The notes under the pieces are model-generated. The model was given only the letters and a program-made list of their open reading frames with translations. It had not been told where the DNA came from and ran no database searches. The translations under genes were made by a program, and so were the position numbers. A stretch of DNA of 64,000 bases, taken from positions 62,001-126,000 of the forward strand of contig NZ_QMKP01000005.1 in assembly GCF_003287955.1 (NCBI RefSeq). The letters run 5' to 3'. This document shows, piece by piece, positions 48,791 through 57,470 of this stretch. The stretch's first letter is position 1. Every line of letters begins with the position of its first letter. Source of the stretch: Arthrobacter sp. AQ5-06. Its GTDB lineage: Bacteria; Actinomycetota; Actinomycetes; Actinomycetales; Micrococcaceae.

Positions 48791-51615
48791 TGACTCCGCT
48801 GGACCTCGCGGGCCTCCGGGCGGCGGTGCATGATCCCGCCCAGGTGAAGACCCGGGCAATCGACCTGCATGCGAACGCCCACGATGCCTCGCATTTCCTG
48901 CTGATCCCGCGGGCTGTGGTCACTGCCGGGAGCGCCGCCGAGGTCGGCGGGCTGCTGCGCGCCAGCGCTGCCCAGGGTGTGCCGCTGACCTTCCGCTCCG
49001 GCGGAACCAGCCTGAGCGGCCAGGCGGTTACCGACGGCGTGCTGGTGGACGTCCGGCGCAACTTCAGGAACATTGAAGTGCTCGACGACGGCGCGCGGGT
49101 CCGCGTCCAGCCCGGCGTCACGGTCCGGGCGCTCAACGCGAGACTTGCCCGCTACGGCCGGAAGTTCGGCCCCGATCCGGCAAGCGAGGCGGCGTGCACG
49201 ATCGGCGGCGTGGTGGCCAACAATTCCTCCGGCATGAACTGCGGCACCGTGGACAACACCTACCGGACGCTGGAGTCCCTGACCGTGGTGCTGCCCTCCG
49301 GCACTGTCATCGACACCGGCGCAGCGGACGCCGACCAGAAGCTCCGCGCCCTCGAACCGGAACTCTACGAAGGCCTGGCCCGGCTGGCCGAACGGGTCCG
49401 GAACAACACGGACTCCGTGCACCGGATCAAGCAGCAGTTTTCGATGAAGAACACCATGGGCTATGGCCTGAACTCCCTCTTGGACTTCCAGAGCCCGGTG
49501 GACATCATGGCCCACCTGATCGTCGGCAGCGAAGGCACCCTGGGTTTCGTGGCGGAAGCGGTTTTCCGCACCATCCCACGGCTCCAGCACGCCGCCGCCG
49601 GCCTGCTGGTGTTCCCGGACCTTGAGGCTGCCAACGCGGCCCTGCCCGCCCTCGTCGAAACGGGGGCCGCAACCATTGAGCTGATGGACGCGCTGTCCTT
49701 GAAGGTAGGCCAGACGATCAAGGGAACGCCCGCCGTCGTACAGGACCTCGCGGTCCGGGACCATGCCGCCCTGCTCGTAGAGTACTCCGCCGGCAGCGCC
49801 GGGCAGTTGGCGGAACTCCAAGGGATCGGTGAGGGCATCCTCCAGGGCCTCGGGCTGTCCGCGCCCGCCCGGTTTACCGGTGACTCACGGGAGCGCGGGC
49901 AGTTCTGGCAGCTGCGCAAGGGACTTTACGCCTCCGTCGCCGGGGCCCGTCCCCAGGGCACTACGGCGCTCCTGGAAGACATTGTGGTCCCCGTTCCCGT
50001 GCTGGGCCGGACCTGCCGGGAACTGATCCGGCTCTTCGACAAGTACAGCTACGGCAACAGTGTGATCTTCGGCCACGCCAAGGACGGCAACGTCCACTTC
50101 ATGCTCACCGACGGTTTCGCCACCACCGCAGAACTGGAGCGCTACAGCGCCTTCACCGAAGACATGGTGGACCTGGTCCTGGCCGAGGGCGGATCCCTGA
50201 AGGCCGAGCACGGGACAGGGCGCGTCATGGCACCCTACGTCCGCCGGCAATACGGCGATGAGCTCTACGCGGTCATGCGCAGCATCAAGCAGCTTTTCGA
50301 CCCCGCCGGGATGCTCAACCCTGGCGTACTGATGGACGAGGACCCGCTGGCGCACCTGCGGCACATCAAGACGGCGCCTCCGGTCGCCGAGGAGGTGGAC
50401 CGCTGTGTCTCCTGCGGCTACTGCGAGCCGGTGTGCCCCAGCAAGGACATCACCCTCACGCCGCGCCAGCGGATCGTCACGTTGCGCGCCATCGAATCCG
50501 CGCGGCTGGCCGGGGACACTGCGCTGGTCAAGGAACTGGAAAAGGACTACGAGTACGAATCCGTGGACACCTGCGCCGTGGACGGAATGTGCCAGACCGC
50601 ATGCCCGGTGGACATCAACACCGGATCGCTCGTAAAGAAGCTGCGGAAGGCCGACGCCGGCCCGCTCGCCAACGGGGCGTGGAATGCCGCCGCCAAGCAC
50701 TGGGAAGGCGTCACCCGTGGCGCTTCATTGGCGCTGACTGTGGTGGACAAGCTCCCGGCCGCCGCCATCGCCCCGCCCAACAAGGCCGCGCGGGCAGTGC
50801 TCGGCACAGATACGGTGCCGCTGTATTCCGCGGAACTGCCGTGCGGGGGTTCCGTGCGGAAGCGTCCGACGTCGGCGGGCAAGGTGGACGCCGTCTACTT
50901 CCCTGCATGCGTGGGAACCATGTTCGGACCCGCGGGTACGGCTCAGGACGGCCAAGGGGACGGCGTCCAGTACAGCTTTGAACAGCTCTGTGCCAGGGCA
51001 GGGATTACGCTCCTTGTCCCGGAAGGGATCGATGGCCTCTGCTGCGGCACGCCCTGGTCCTCCAAGGGTATGGCCGCAGGCCAAAAAACGATGCGGGAGA
51101 AGACTCTGGCAGCCCTCCGGAAGGCAACCAGGGACGGCGAGCTGCCCATCGTCTGCGACGCATCCTCCTGCACCGAGGGCCTGCGTCAGGCCGTCGAATC
51201 GGAGAAGCCGGCGGCAGGGCAGCGTCCACTGCGCATGGTGGACGCCGTGGACTTCGCCGCGGAACGGATCCTTCCTGGGCTGCCCGACCACGGGAAGCTG
51301 GAGTCCCTAGCCCTCCACCCCACCTGCTCCTCCACCAGGATGGGCCTCAACGATGCCCTCGGAGCCGTCGCCGGCGCCGTGGCCGAGCGCGTGGAGGTCC
51401 CGGAAAACTGGGGCTGCTGCGCATTTGCCGGGGACAGGGGAATGTTGCACCCGGAACTGACGGCATCGGCAACCGAGAAGCAGGCCACAGAGGTGGCGGA
51501 CATGGGCGCCGCGGCGCACGCGTCTTGCAACCGGACCTGCGAACTGGGCATGACCAGGGCAACGGGTGCGCAGTACCGCCACGTGCTGGAACTCTTGGAA
51601 GAGGTAACCCGCTGA
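48790..51615 (+). CDS. FAD-binding and (Fe-S)-binding D-lactate dehydrogenase-like protein
   Basis: A 941-residue membrane-peripheral dehydrogenase. The N-terminal FAD_binding_4 domain (about 35-270) has PLTFRSGGTSLSGQAV, GGVVANNSSGMNCG and HLIVGSEGTLGFV. The FAD-oxidase C domain runs to about 520, with GHAKDGNVHFML and HGTGRVMAPY. Two 4Fe-4S motifs follow, CVSCGYCEPVCPSKD and CAVDGMCQTACPVD. Last come two CCG domains (GLCCGTPWSSKG, GCCAFAGDRG) as in GlpC/LutA. Such fusions oxidise D-lactate or a related 2-hydroxy acid and pass electrons to quinone. The ATG overlaps the lldP stop by one base. Confidence 0.9.
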   Translation: MTPLDLAGLRAAVHDPAQVKTRAIDLHANAHDASHFLLIPRAVVTAGSAAEVGGLLRASAAQGVPLTFRSGGTSLSGQAVTDGVLVDVRRNFRNIEVLDDGARVRVQPGVTVRALNARLARYGRKFGPDPASEAACTIGGVVANNSSGMNCGTVDNTYRTLESLTVVLPSGTVIDTGAADADQKLRALEPELYEGLARLAERVRNNTDSVHRIKQQFSMKNTMGYGLNSLLDFQSPVDIMAHLIVGSEGTLGFVAEAVFRTIPRLQHAAAGLLVFPDLEAANAALPALVETGAATIELMDALSLKVGQTIKGTPAVVQDLAVRDHAALLVEYSAGSAGQLAELQGIGEGILQGLGLSAPARFTGDSRERGQFWQLRKGLYASVAGARPQGTTALLEDIVVPVPVLGRTCRELIRLFDKYSYGNSVIFGHAKDGNVHFMLTDGFATTAELERYSAFTEDMVDLVLAEGGSLKAEHGTGRVMAPYVRRQYGDELYAVMRSIKQLFDPAGMLNPGVLMDEDPLAHLRHIKTAPPVAEEVDRCVSCGYCEPVCPSKDITLTPRQRIVTLRAIESARLAGDTALVKELEKDYEYESVDTCAVDGMCQTACPVDINTGSLVKKLRKADAGPLANGAWNAAAKHWEGVTRGASLALTVVDKLPAAAIAPPNKAARAVLGTDTVPLYSAELPCGGSVRKRPTSAGKVDAVYFPACVGTMFGPAGTAQDGQGDGVQYSFEQLCARAGITLLVPEGIDGLCCGTPWSSKGMAAGQKTMREKTLAALRKATRDGELPIVCDASSCTEGLRQAVESEKPAAGQRPLRMVDAVDFAAERILPGLPDHGKLESLALHPTCSSTRMGLNDALGAVAGAVAERVEVPENWGCCAFAGDRGMLHPELTASATEKQATEVADMGAAAHASCNRTCELGMTRATGAQYRHVLELLEEVTR

Positions 51616-51644
51616 CCTAGGGCCAAGCAGGTTTCCGCCCGAGG

Positions 51645-53888
51645 TCAGCCGCGCAGCGCCTCCAACACTGCGGCAAGGAGCGAGTTGAACCGCGGATTGC
51701 CGGGAAGATCGTCGATGAAAACGGGTTTTCCGGCCGGATCGCCCAGCGGGACCTGCCAGTTCGGGTACAGCGCCTCGGTGGTGCCGGGCTGGTTTTGCAC
51801 CCGCCGCTCCCCCACGGCATCCACCAGCGCCACCCCGAGAAGCACCGACGGCGTCTGGGCCAGCAGACGGTGCAGCGCCTCTATGGTGCGTTCCTCGCTG
51901 CCGGGGCCGCCCCCAGAGCCAACGCCGGCGCCGGCGCCGTCCTCGGGCAGCAGCCCGCGTTCCCGCAGCAGCCCCATCATCTTTTCGAGCGTTGCCGTGT
52001 GTTCCGCCCGTTCTTCGGCCTCGGAGCGTTCCAGGAGGCCCAGCCTGCTGCGGAGGGCCACATGGTCACCCGCCAGGTAGCCGGCGGTCGGCGGCAGGTC
52101 GTGGGTGTTGACGCTGGCGAGGGCCTGCGTGCGGTACCGCTCCGGCGGCAGTGGGGAATCGCCGTCGTTCTCGAACCAGAGGATGGACGTGCCCAGGATG
52201 CCGCGGGCAGCGAGGTAGTCGCGCACCCAAGGCTCAAACGTTCCCAGGTCCTCGCCGATCACCACGGCGCCGGCGCGCTGGGCCTCCAGCGCCAGGATGC
52301 CGATCAGTGCCTCATGGTCGTATTTGACGTAGGCGCCGTCGCGAGGGGAGTTGCCGGCCGGCACCCACCAGAGGCGGAACAGGCCCAGCACGTGGTCCAC
52401 CCGGATGCCGCCGGCGTGCCGGAGCACCGTGGAGAGCATGTTGCGGAACGGCGCGTAGCCGGCCTCCGCCAGGCGGGCGGGATGCCACGGCGGCTGGTTC
52501 CAGTCCTGGCCCAGCTGGTTGTACATGTCCGGCGGCGCCCCCACGCTGATCCCGGGCGCCAGGACGTCACGGAGGGTCCAGGCGTCTGCGCTGCTGAGGT
52601 CAACGCCCACGGCAAGATCGTGCACCACGCCCAGCCGCATCCCCGCCCGGCGCGCCGCTTGCTGCGCGTTCTCAAGCTGCTCGTCACAGATCCACTGCAG
52701 CCAGCGATGGAAGCCGATCCTGTCCGCCAGCTTTCGGCGCAGTGACTCCGCTTCAGGGGATCCCAGCGCGCAGTCCGGGTCGGCCCACAGAGGATCGTCC
52801 GGTGCCAGGTCTTCCCGGATGGCGGACCACAGCGCAAAGTCCTCCAGCCCGGAGCCGGAGATCCGGCAGAATTCGTCGAACGCTGCCTGCCTCGCCGGCG
52901 AGCGCCGGGCGTGATACAGGAGTTCCAGTGCCTGGAGCTTGGCTGCGTACACGGTGTTCCGGTCCAGCCGTTCGCCGTCCGCGTTCAGGACCTGGACCTG
53001 CTCCTGCAGCCTGTCCACCGTTGCACGCTTACGCGGCTTCAGGTAGGCGATTTCCGGGATGGCCTCCACGCGGATGTACAGCGGGTTGAAGAAGCGCCGC
53101 GTGGACGGCGAGTACGGCGAGGGCTGGACCGGCGGCACGGGTTCCGCGGCGTGCAGCGGGTTGACCAGGACATAGTCTGCGCCACGGGCGCCGCTGAGTG
53201 TGGCCAGGTCCGCGAGGTCGGCGAAGTCACCGATCCCCCAGGACCGTTTGGACCGCACTGAGTACAGCTGGGTTGCCAGGCCCCACCCGCGACGCTCCAC
53301 GAGGGAATCGGCGGTGGTGAGCCGCGCCGGAACCACCACCAGCGTGCCCTCGGCCGTGACGCCGTCGGACTCTGCCTGCAGCGTGTGCCAGCCCAGCGGC
53401 AACCCCTGCGGCACGGCGAAGGTGGCCCGGCCGGTCGGCACTCCGTCCACGTCCTGAGGCGTTACCCAGATGTCCTGCTGGACCGCTTCGACAGGTTCGC
53501 CCGAGCCCTCTTCCAGCACAACTGTCAGGCGGGCGGTCGCACCGTCCCGGACGTGGACGGAAACCAGCGCGGTTTCGCCCTGCTGAACCACGACGGCGGG
53601 CGGCAGCATCCGCCGCCACGGCGCCAGTTCCACCTCGGCCAGGGCAGTTTCGATCAGTTCGTTTGTACGGGCCGGGACACCCAGCGCCGCCAGGACCTTG
53701 GTCAGCGTCTCCGGGGCGACGCTGTGCGGAAGCCCGTCCCAGCCGTGGAACGACGTGCCAACACCATGGGCGTCGGCCAGGCGTTGGAGGAGGTCTTGGT
53801 CCACGGGCTCACGACCGGCCGCATCACCGTCGCCAGGAGGAACCGGCGTTCCGGAGAACTGAGCGTACTGCTGATCTGGAGCCTTCAT
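51645..53888 (-). CDS. malQ: 4-alpha-glucanotransferase (GH77)
   Basis: A 747-residue amylomaltase that transfers maltodextrin chains and releases glucose. The first 160 residues form the N-terminal extension of actinobacterial MalQ. The GH77 barrel starts at RRGWGLATQLYSVRSKRSWGIGDFADL and has NPLHAAEPVPPVQPSPYSPSTRRFFNPLYI. The nucleophile Asp lies in GGIRVDHVLGLFRLWWVP, the acid/base Glu in VVIGEDLGTFEPWV and the third Asp in SVNTHDLPPTAGY. A short Gly-rich insert (GAGAGVGSGGGPGS) precedes the C-terminus. No sugar operator is seen upstream. Confidence 0.93.
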   Translation of the reverse strand: MKAPDQQYAQFSGTPVPPGDGDAAGREPVDQDLLQRLADAHGVGTSFHGWDGLPHSVAPETLTKVLAALGVPARTNELIETALAEVELAPWRRMLPPAVVVQQGETALVSVHVRDGATARLTVVLEEGSGEPVEAVQQDIWVTPQDVDGVPTGRATFAVPQGLPLGWHTLQAESDGVTAEGTLVVVPARLTTADSLVERRGWGLATQLYSVRSKRSWGIGDFADLADLATLSGARGADYVLVNPLHAAEPVPPVQPSPYSPSTRRFFNPLYIRVEAIPEIAYLKPRKRATVDRLQEQVQVLNADGERLDRNTVYAAKLQALELLYHARRSPARQAAFDEFCRISGSGLEDFALWSAIREDLAPDDPLWADPDCALGSPEAESLRRKLADRIGFHRWLQWICDEQLENAQQAARRAGMRLGVVHDLAVGVDLSSADAWTLRDVLAPGISVGAPPDMYNQLGQDWNQPPWHPARLAEAGYAPFRNMLSTVLRHAGGIRVDHVLGLFRLWWVPAGNSPRDGAYVKYDHEALIGILALEAQRAGAVVIGEDLGTFEPWVRDYLAARGILGTSILWFENDGDSPLPPERYRTQALASVNTHDLPPTAGYLAGDHVALRSRLGLLERSEAEERAEHTATLEKMMGLLRERGLLPEDGAGAGVGSGGGPGSEERTIEALHRLLAQTPSVLLGVALVDAVGERRVQNQPGTTEALYPNWQVPLGDPAGKPVFIDDLPGNPRFNSLLAAVLEALRG

Positions 53889-54047
53889 GGATGTCCGCCT
53901 CGCCTGGTGTGACCGAACTTACACTGCTTCCTGCCGCACGGGAGCACACTGCCCCCGTGCAATCTTCTGGTTCCGATTATTGCAGGATGAACAGCGAGGC
54001 GTGGGTGGCCGCCGTGAACACCGCGGCCAGCCTTGGCCAATACTGCA

Positions 54048-55223
54048 TCAGTCGTCCTCGGCGGCGCCTTCCATCACGGCGGTGGGTGCGAGGTAGCCGT
54101 TGGGGTCGATGACCCAGCCGGCGTCGTGGGCTGCGGCTGCCACGTCGGGTGCCCAGTCAAGGCGTACGCGGTCGTCGCCCGGGTTGATCACAAGGAGCTC
54201 ACCGGTGCCGGGTGTCGCTGCGGCCTCGCCGCCCTCAAGGCAACGGAACTCCCGCCAACTGTTGGCAGGAACGGAGAAGGAATCGGCCGGGCCCAGCTCC
54301 AGCGTGGTGCCCGCGTCCCCGTTGAGCGTAACGGCCCAGCGTCCGGACTTAACGAGCACCACCTGCGGCCGGTCGTGGCGGTGCCGAAGCATGCCTTCGC
54401 CCTGCTGCGCCCGCAACCAAGCAAGGTTGAAGCTGTGCGGCTCGTGGATCGGCGGGACCTGGCGGCGGTCCTCGGACATGCCGTAGCCGATCACGGGGCT
54501 CAGTTCCGCGCCGCCGCCCGGCAGCGCGTTGCACAGGAGCGCATGCCGGCTGTACGTGCGGTCGCCGGGCTGGACCACGCGGGCGCGCATCTGCTCGGGA
54601 GAGTAGCTTGTGAGCTCATCAATGAAGTGCTGCTGCATCGGCTTGATCAGTGCGACGTCGGTCGGGGGTTCGTCGCCGGCGACGGTGTCGATGAGGCGGT
54701 TGTCTGCAGTGAGGTGCAGCCCGTAGGACTCGGCTTCCCGAAGCACGGACGGCCCCCAGATGATGCCGCCGGTGTCGTCGTGGCCGAGGACGGTATAGAG
54801 GATACCGTCATCGGGTCCCTCGTTGGTGAAGCCGCGGAAGATCCAGGTCGGGACGGAGATGATGTCGCCGTCTTTGGCGATGTACTCGCCCTGTTTGCCG
54901 TCTGCGCCCCAGCGGAGGCGGAACTCGCCCCCGAGGTTGATGAATACTTCGGCGGTGAAGTGCAGGTGGAGGTTGTTGCTGATGCCCTTGGGCATCCCGG
55001 CAGCGCCGGTGTTGAATCCGTGCGGCTGGGTCAGGTTGACGTACTGGTTGGGGTTCTGGGACACGCCGGGGCCGATGAAGGCGTAGTTTTCCTTCTGGTC
55101 CGATCCCGGTGTCCTGCAGTCGATGAAGGCGGAGTTGCATGCGACCCAGTCTGTTCGTCGGATGGTCCGACGCTGGATCTCCTGACTGTCAATGGTCAAT
55201 TCGGAGGCGGTGGTGCTGGTCAT
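54048..55223 (-). CDS. Bicupin protein of the LacI locus, possible dioxygenase
   Basis: A 391-residue two-cupin protein, overall like homogentisate dioxygenase-type bicupins. The first cupin (about 70-165) has NNLHLHFTAEVFINLGGEFRLRWG with an HxH...E metal-site pattern. The second (about 275-350) has GMLRHRHDRPQVVLVKSGRWAVTLNG, an HxH with nearby Gln. This points to a metal enzyme, an oxygenase or isomerase, in the cytosol. A strong ribosome site GGGAGGG precedes the ATG at 55223. It lies 39 bp after the SnoaL-type gene, in one operon under the LacI operator. The substrate is unknown. Confidence 0.75.
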   Translation of the reverse strand: MTSTTASELTIDSQEIQRRTIRRTDWVACNSAFIDCRTPGSDQKENYAFIGPGVSQNPNQYVNLTQPHGFNTGAAGMPKGISNNLHLHFTAEVFINLGGEFRLRWGADGKQGEYIAKDGDIISVPTWIFRGFTNEGPDDGILYTVLGHDDTGGIIWGPSVLREAESYGLHLTADNRLIDTVAGDEPPTDVALIKPMQQHFIDELTSYSPEQMRARVVQPGDRTYSRHALLCNALPGGGAELSPVIGYGMSEDRRQVPPIHEPHSFNLAWLRAQQGEGMLRHRHDRPQVVLVKSGRWAVTLNGDAGTTLELGPADSFSVPANSWREFRCLEGGEAAATPGTGELLVINPGDDRVRLDWAPDVAAAAHDAGWVIDPNGYLAPTAVMEGAAEDD

Positions 55224-55262
55224 GATGGTCCCTCCCTTGAGGAAGTTGCTTGTAGGGCTGGG

Positions 55263-56243
55263 TCAGTAGATATTGGCGGCCGGGTCCGGGCCGTCGCCGC
55301 GGGTGGCGTTGATCTGTGCGCGGACTGCGATATCGTCCCAGAGCTTGACTTCGTTGACGATCCGGCCGTTCTGGACCAGGAACTGCGAGATGCCAAGGAC
55401 GTCAACGGGCTTGCCGGTGACGGCGCCGTAGCGAGCCTGGCCGTTGTAGTCGCCTGTGAACTTCCAGGTAACGGCAACCCTCAGGCCGCCATAGCGCGGG
55501 TCGCTGTGGGTCTGGATGTCGCGGACCTCGAACTGGCCGCCAGGGAAGGCGTCAAGGAATCGGAGCAGTTGGCGGCGGTAGCCTTCGGGGCGGATGATGA
55601 GGTTGTTGCCAACGGTGTGGAGTGTCAGGTCGCGGACGAAAAACTCGTCCACCTTCCGCAGGTCGCGGTCGTTCCACACCTGTTGGATCATCGCGAGGAC
55701 GTTCTCGACGTCGTTGCGGTAGTCGTCCGGGCGGGGCCCTGAGTCGCCTATGGCAATGACATCGGCCGGTGCTGCTTCGGTGAAAGAGCCGGTGTATCCG
55801 CGGAAGGCCTTGGTGCGTGCCACCTCGTCGGGGTCGAGCCCGTGGTCGAGGGCGTGGGCAAGCTCATCGCGGACCACCCATTCCTCGACCATCCGGCCAC
55901 GGCGGTACAGGCAGTTGGCGATGGTAGAGCCTACAACCCTAAATCCTGCCTCGCCGGAAAGGACGAGGTGGGAGCTGAGGAATGCGTCGTTGCCCCGGGC
56001 TTCCCAGATCACATCACCGGCCTGGCCGATATGATCCGGCGACTGCGAGATGCGCATCAGGCATCCTTCGATGACTTCCTGGCGCGTCGTGGACGTGCCG
56101 TAGGAGCCATGAACGATGGAGTCGGGCTCGTAGTTGTCACGGATGAAGCCGATCTGGCGCTCAACCCAGATGTAGTCGGTGACCTCGCGGATGAAGTCGT
56201 CAGGATCGTTATAGGGCTTGTAGGCAGCGGGGTCGAGAGACAC
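55263..56243 (-). CDS. Tandem SnoaL/NTF2-fold protein
   Basis: A 326-residue protein made of two NTF2-like halves. The first (about 10-145) has DYIWVERQIGFIRDNYEPDSIVHGSYG and GNDAFLSSHLVLSG; the second (about 175-315) has VENVLAMIQQVWNDRDLRKVDEFFVRDLTLHT and GGLRVAVTWKFTGDYNG. This arrangement occurs in proteins annotated as ester cyclases or SnoaL-like polyketide cyclases, which catalyse ring closure, isomerisation or hydrolysis on small cyclic compounds. It starts with GTG at 56243 and is the first gene of the bicupin operon, directly behind an operator-covered promoter. Confidence 0.78.
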   Translation of the reverse strand: MSLDPAAYKPYNDPDDFIREVTDYIWVERQIGFIRDNYEPDSIVHGSYGTSTTRQEVIEGCLMRISQSPDHIGQAGDVIWEARGNDAFLSSHLVLSGEAGFRVVGSTIANCLYRRGRMVEEWVVRDELAHALDHGLDPDEVARTKAFRGYTGSFTEAAPADVIAIGDSGPRPDDYRNDVENVLAMIQQVWNDRDLRKVDEFFVRDLTLHTVGNNLIIRPEGYRRQLLRFLDAFPGGQFEVRDIQTHSDPRYGGLRVAVTWKFTGDYNGQARYGAVTGKPVDVLGISQFLVQNGRIVNEVKLWDDIAVRAQINATRGDGPDPAANIY

Positions 56244-56289
56244 GCTTCACTCGCTTTCATGAGGACTGGTTTCGCTACGGATGTAAGCG

Positions 56290-56319
56290 AGTGTATGCGT
56301 ATGCACAACGTGCTGGCAA
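56290..56319 (-). promoter_or_regulatory. Promoter of the SnoaL-bicupin operon with LacI operator
   Basis: On the minus strand TTGCCA (56314-56319), an 18-nt spacer and TACACT (56290-56295) form a promoter. GTGTATGCGTATGCAC (56291-56306) is a 16-bp palindrome with two mismatched pairs and covers the -10 box and half of the spacer. It shares CGTATGCA and a following CAAC with the site at 57443. Confidence 0.7.
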
Positions 56320-56353
56320 CCCCTTTTTGCTGAACTTTTCCGTCAGCGACGGG

Positions 56354-57349
56354 TCAGTCGATGCGTCCCAGCGTGTCGCGCATGACCAGCCGGGACTGGA
56401 AGGCGGACTCCTCGACAGGCCGACTGGGGCTCTCGATCCGCTCGATGAGCAGGTCGGCAGCCCGACGCACCATGGCATCCAAATCGTAGGAAATGGTGGT
56501 CAGCCGAATGATGGGCCAAGAGGCGGCGGGGAGGTCGTCGAAGCCGACGATCGACACGTCGCTGGGGACGTCGGCGCCCGCACTCCGCGCGGCATTGAGG
56601 GCACCGAACGCCACAACATCGTTGCCGCAGACGATGGCGGTGGGCGGCTCGGGCATGTTCAGGAAACGCTCCGTGCCGGCCTGGCCGGTGGCCGTGTCGA
56701 ACGGACCTCGATGGACATAGTGCGCGGGGATCGAGATGCCATGCTGGGCGAGTGCCTCGCGCAGTGCAATTTCGCGGTTAATGGCGGTACTCGTGTTGGC
56801 CGGACCGAGGATTGCAGCTATCCGGCGGTGGCCCCGCTCGAAGAGGACTTGGGCGGCCTCGCCCATGCCCTCAGTGGGATCCACCACGGCCGAATCGGCC
56901 CTGACGGCCGCGGATGTCCGGTTGAAGTAGACGAAGGGAAGACCGCGGTCACGCAGCCTGAGGGGCACCACAGAGTCGATCGTGGAGGTCGCCAGGATCA
57001 CGCCGTCGAGGCCGTTGGAAATGAGCCGCTCCGCGACAACGTCGTTATCCGCCGCCTCCGTGTGCAGCATGAGCTGATAGCCCCGCGACTCCAGCTGCTG
57101 GAACGCGGGCGCGATGATGTGCGGATAGAACTGGTTCTCAAGATCCGTGAGCAGAAGCCCGATCCGCCTGGTCCGCCCGCTGGACAGGGCCCGTCCGGCG
57201 TCGCTGGGGACATAGCCCAGCCGCTCGGCAGCCTTGCGGACACGCTCCTTGGTGGCTTCGGAGACACGCGGATCGTCCCTCAGCGCACGCGACACGGTCG
57301 GCTGTGAAACGCCTGCGAGCTGCGCGACATCACGGCTGGTGACAGTCAT
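56354..57349 (-). CDS. LacI-family repressor of the catabolic locus
   Basis: A 331-residue LacI/GalR-type regulator. The helix-turn-helix is VTSRDVAQLAGVSQPTVSRALRDDPRVSEATKERV, and the hinge helix is GRALSSGRTRRIGLLL. The periplasmic-binding-protein-like domain has NQFYPHIIAPAF, GLDGVILATS and VSIVGFDDLPAASWPIIRLTTI, the usual C-terminal signature. AGGGAG precedes the ATG at 57349. It lies between two operator-bearing promoters (56290-56319 and 57410-57452), so it most probably represses both arms until a sugar-like inducer enters. Confidence 0.92.
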   Translation of the reverse strand: MTVTSRDVAQLAGVSQPTVSRALRDDPRVSEATKERVRKAAERLGYVPSDAGRALSSGRTRRIGLLLTDLENQFYPHIIAPAFQQLESRGYQLMLHTEAADNDVVAERLISNGLDGVILATSTIDSVVPLRLRDRGLPFVYFNRTSAAVRADSAVVDPTEGMGEAAQVLFERGHRRIAAILGPANTSTAINREIALREALAQHGISIPAHYVHRGPFDTATGQAGTERFLNMPEPPTAIVCGNDVVAFGALNAARSAGADVPSDVSIVGFDDLPAASWPIIRLTTISYDLDAMVRRAADLLIERIESPSRPVEESAFQSRLVMRDTLGRID

Positions 57350-57409
57350 CTAGTTCTCCCTACGGTCTTCGGCGTCACGGACGCCGCAAGGTTCTATCGA
57401 ATCAGACTA

Positions 57410-57452
57410 TTGACCTCTGGGTTGGCCCGTTCCTATTATAGACATACGTATG
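57410..57452 (+). promoter_or_regulatory. Promoter of the HisD-like operon with operator CATACGTATG
   Basis: TTGACC (57410-57415), an 18-nt spacer and TATTAT (57434-57439) form a near-consensus promoter. The perfect 10-bp palindrome CATACGTATG (57443-57452) lies at the expected transcription start. It shares CGTATGCA with the site at 56291-56306. Confidence 0.75.
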
Positions 57453-57470
57453 CAACAACGAGGAGCTATT

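Noticed and set aside
57450..57470. ATG at 57450 as start of the HisD-like gene
   Set aside because: It lies inside the operator palindrome at the predicted transcription start, and the GTG at 57471 has a proper AGGAG site.
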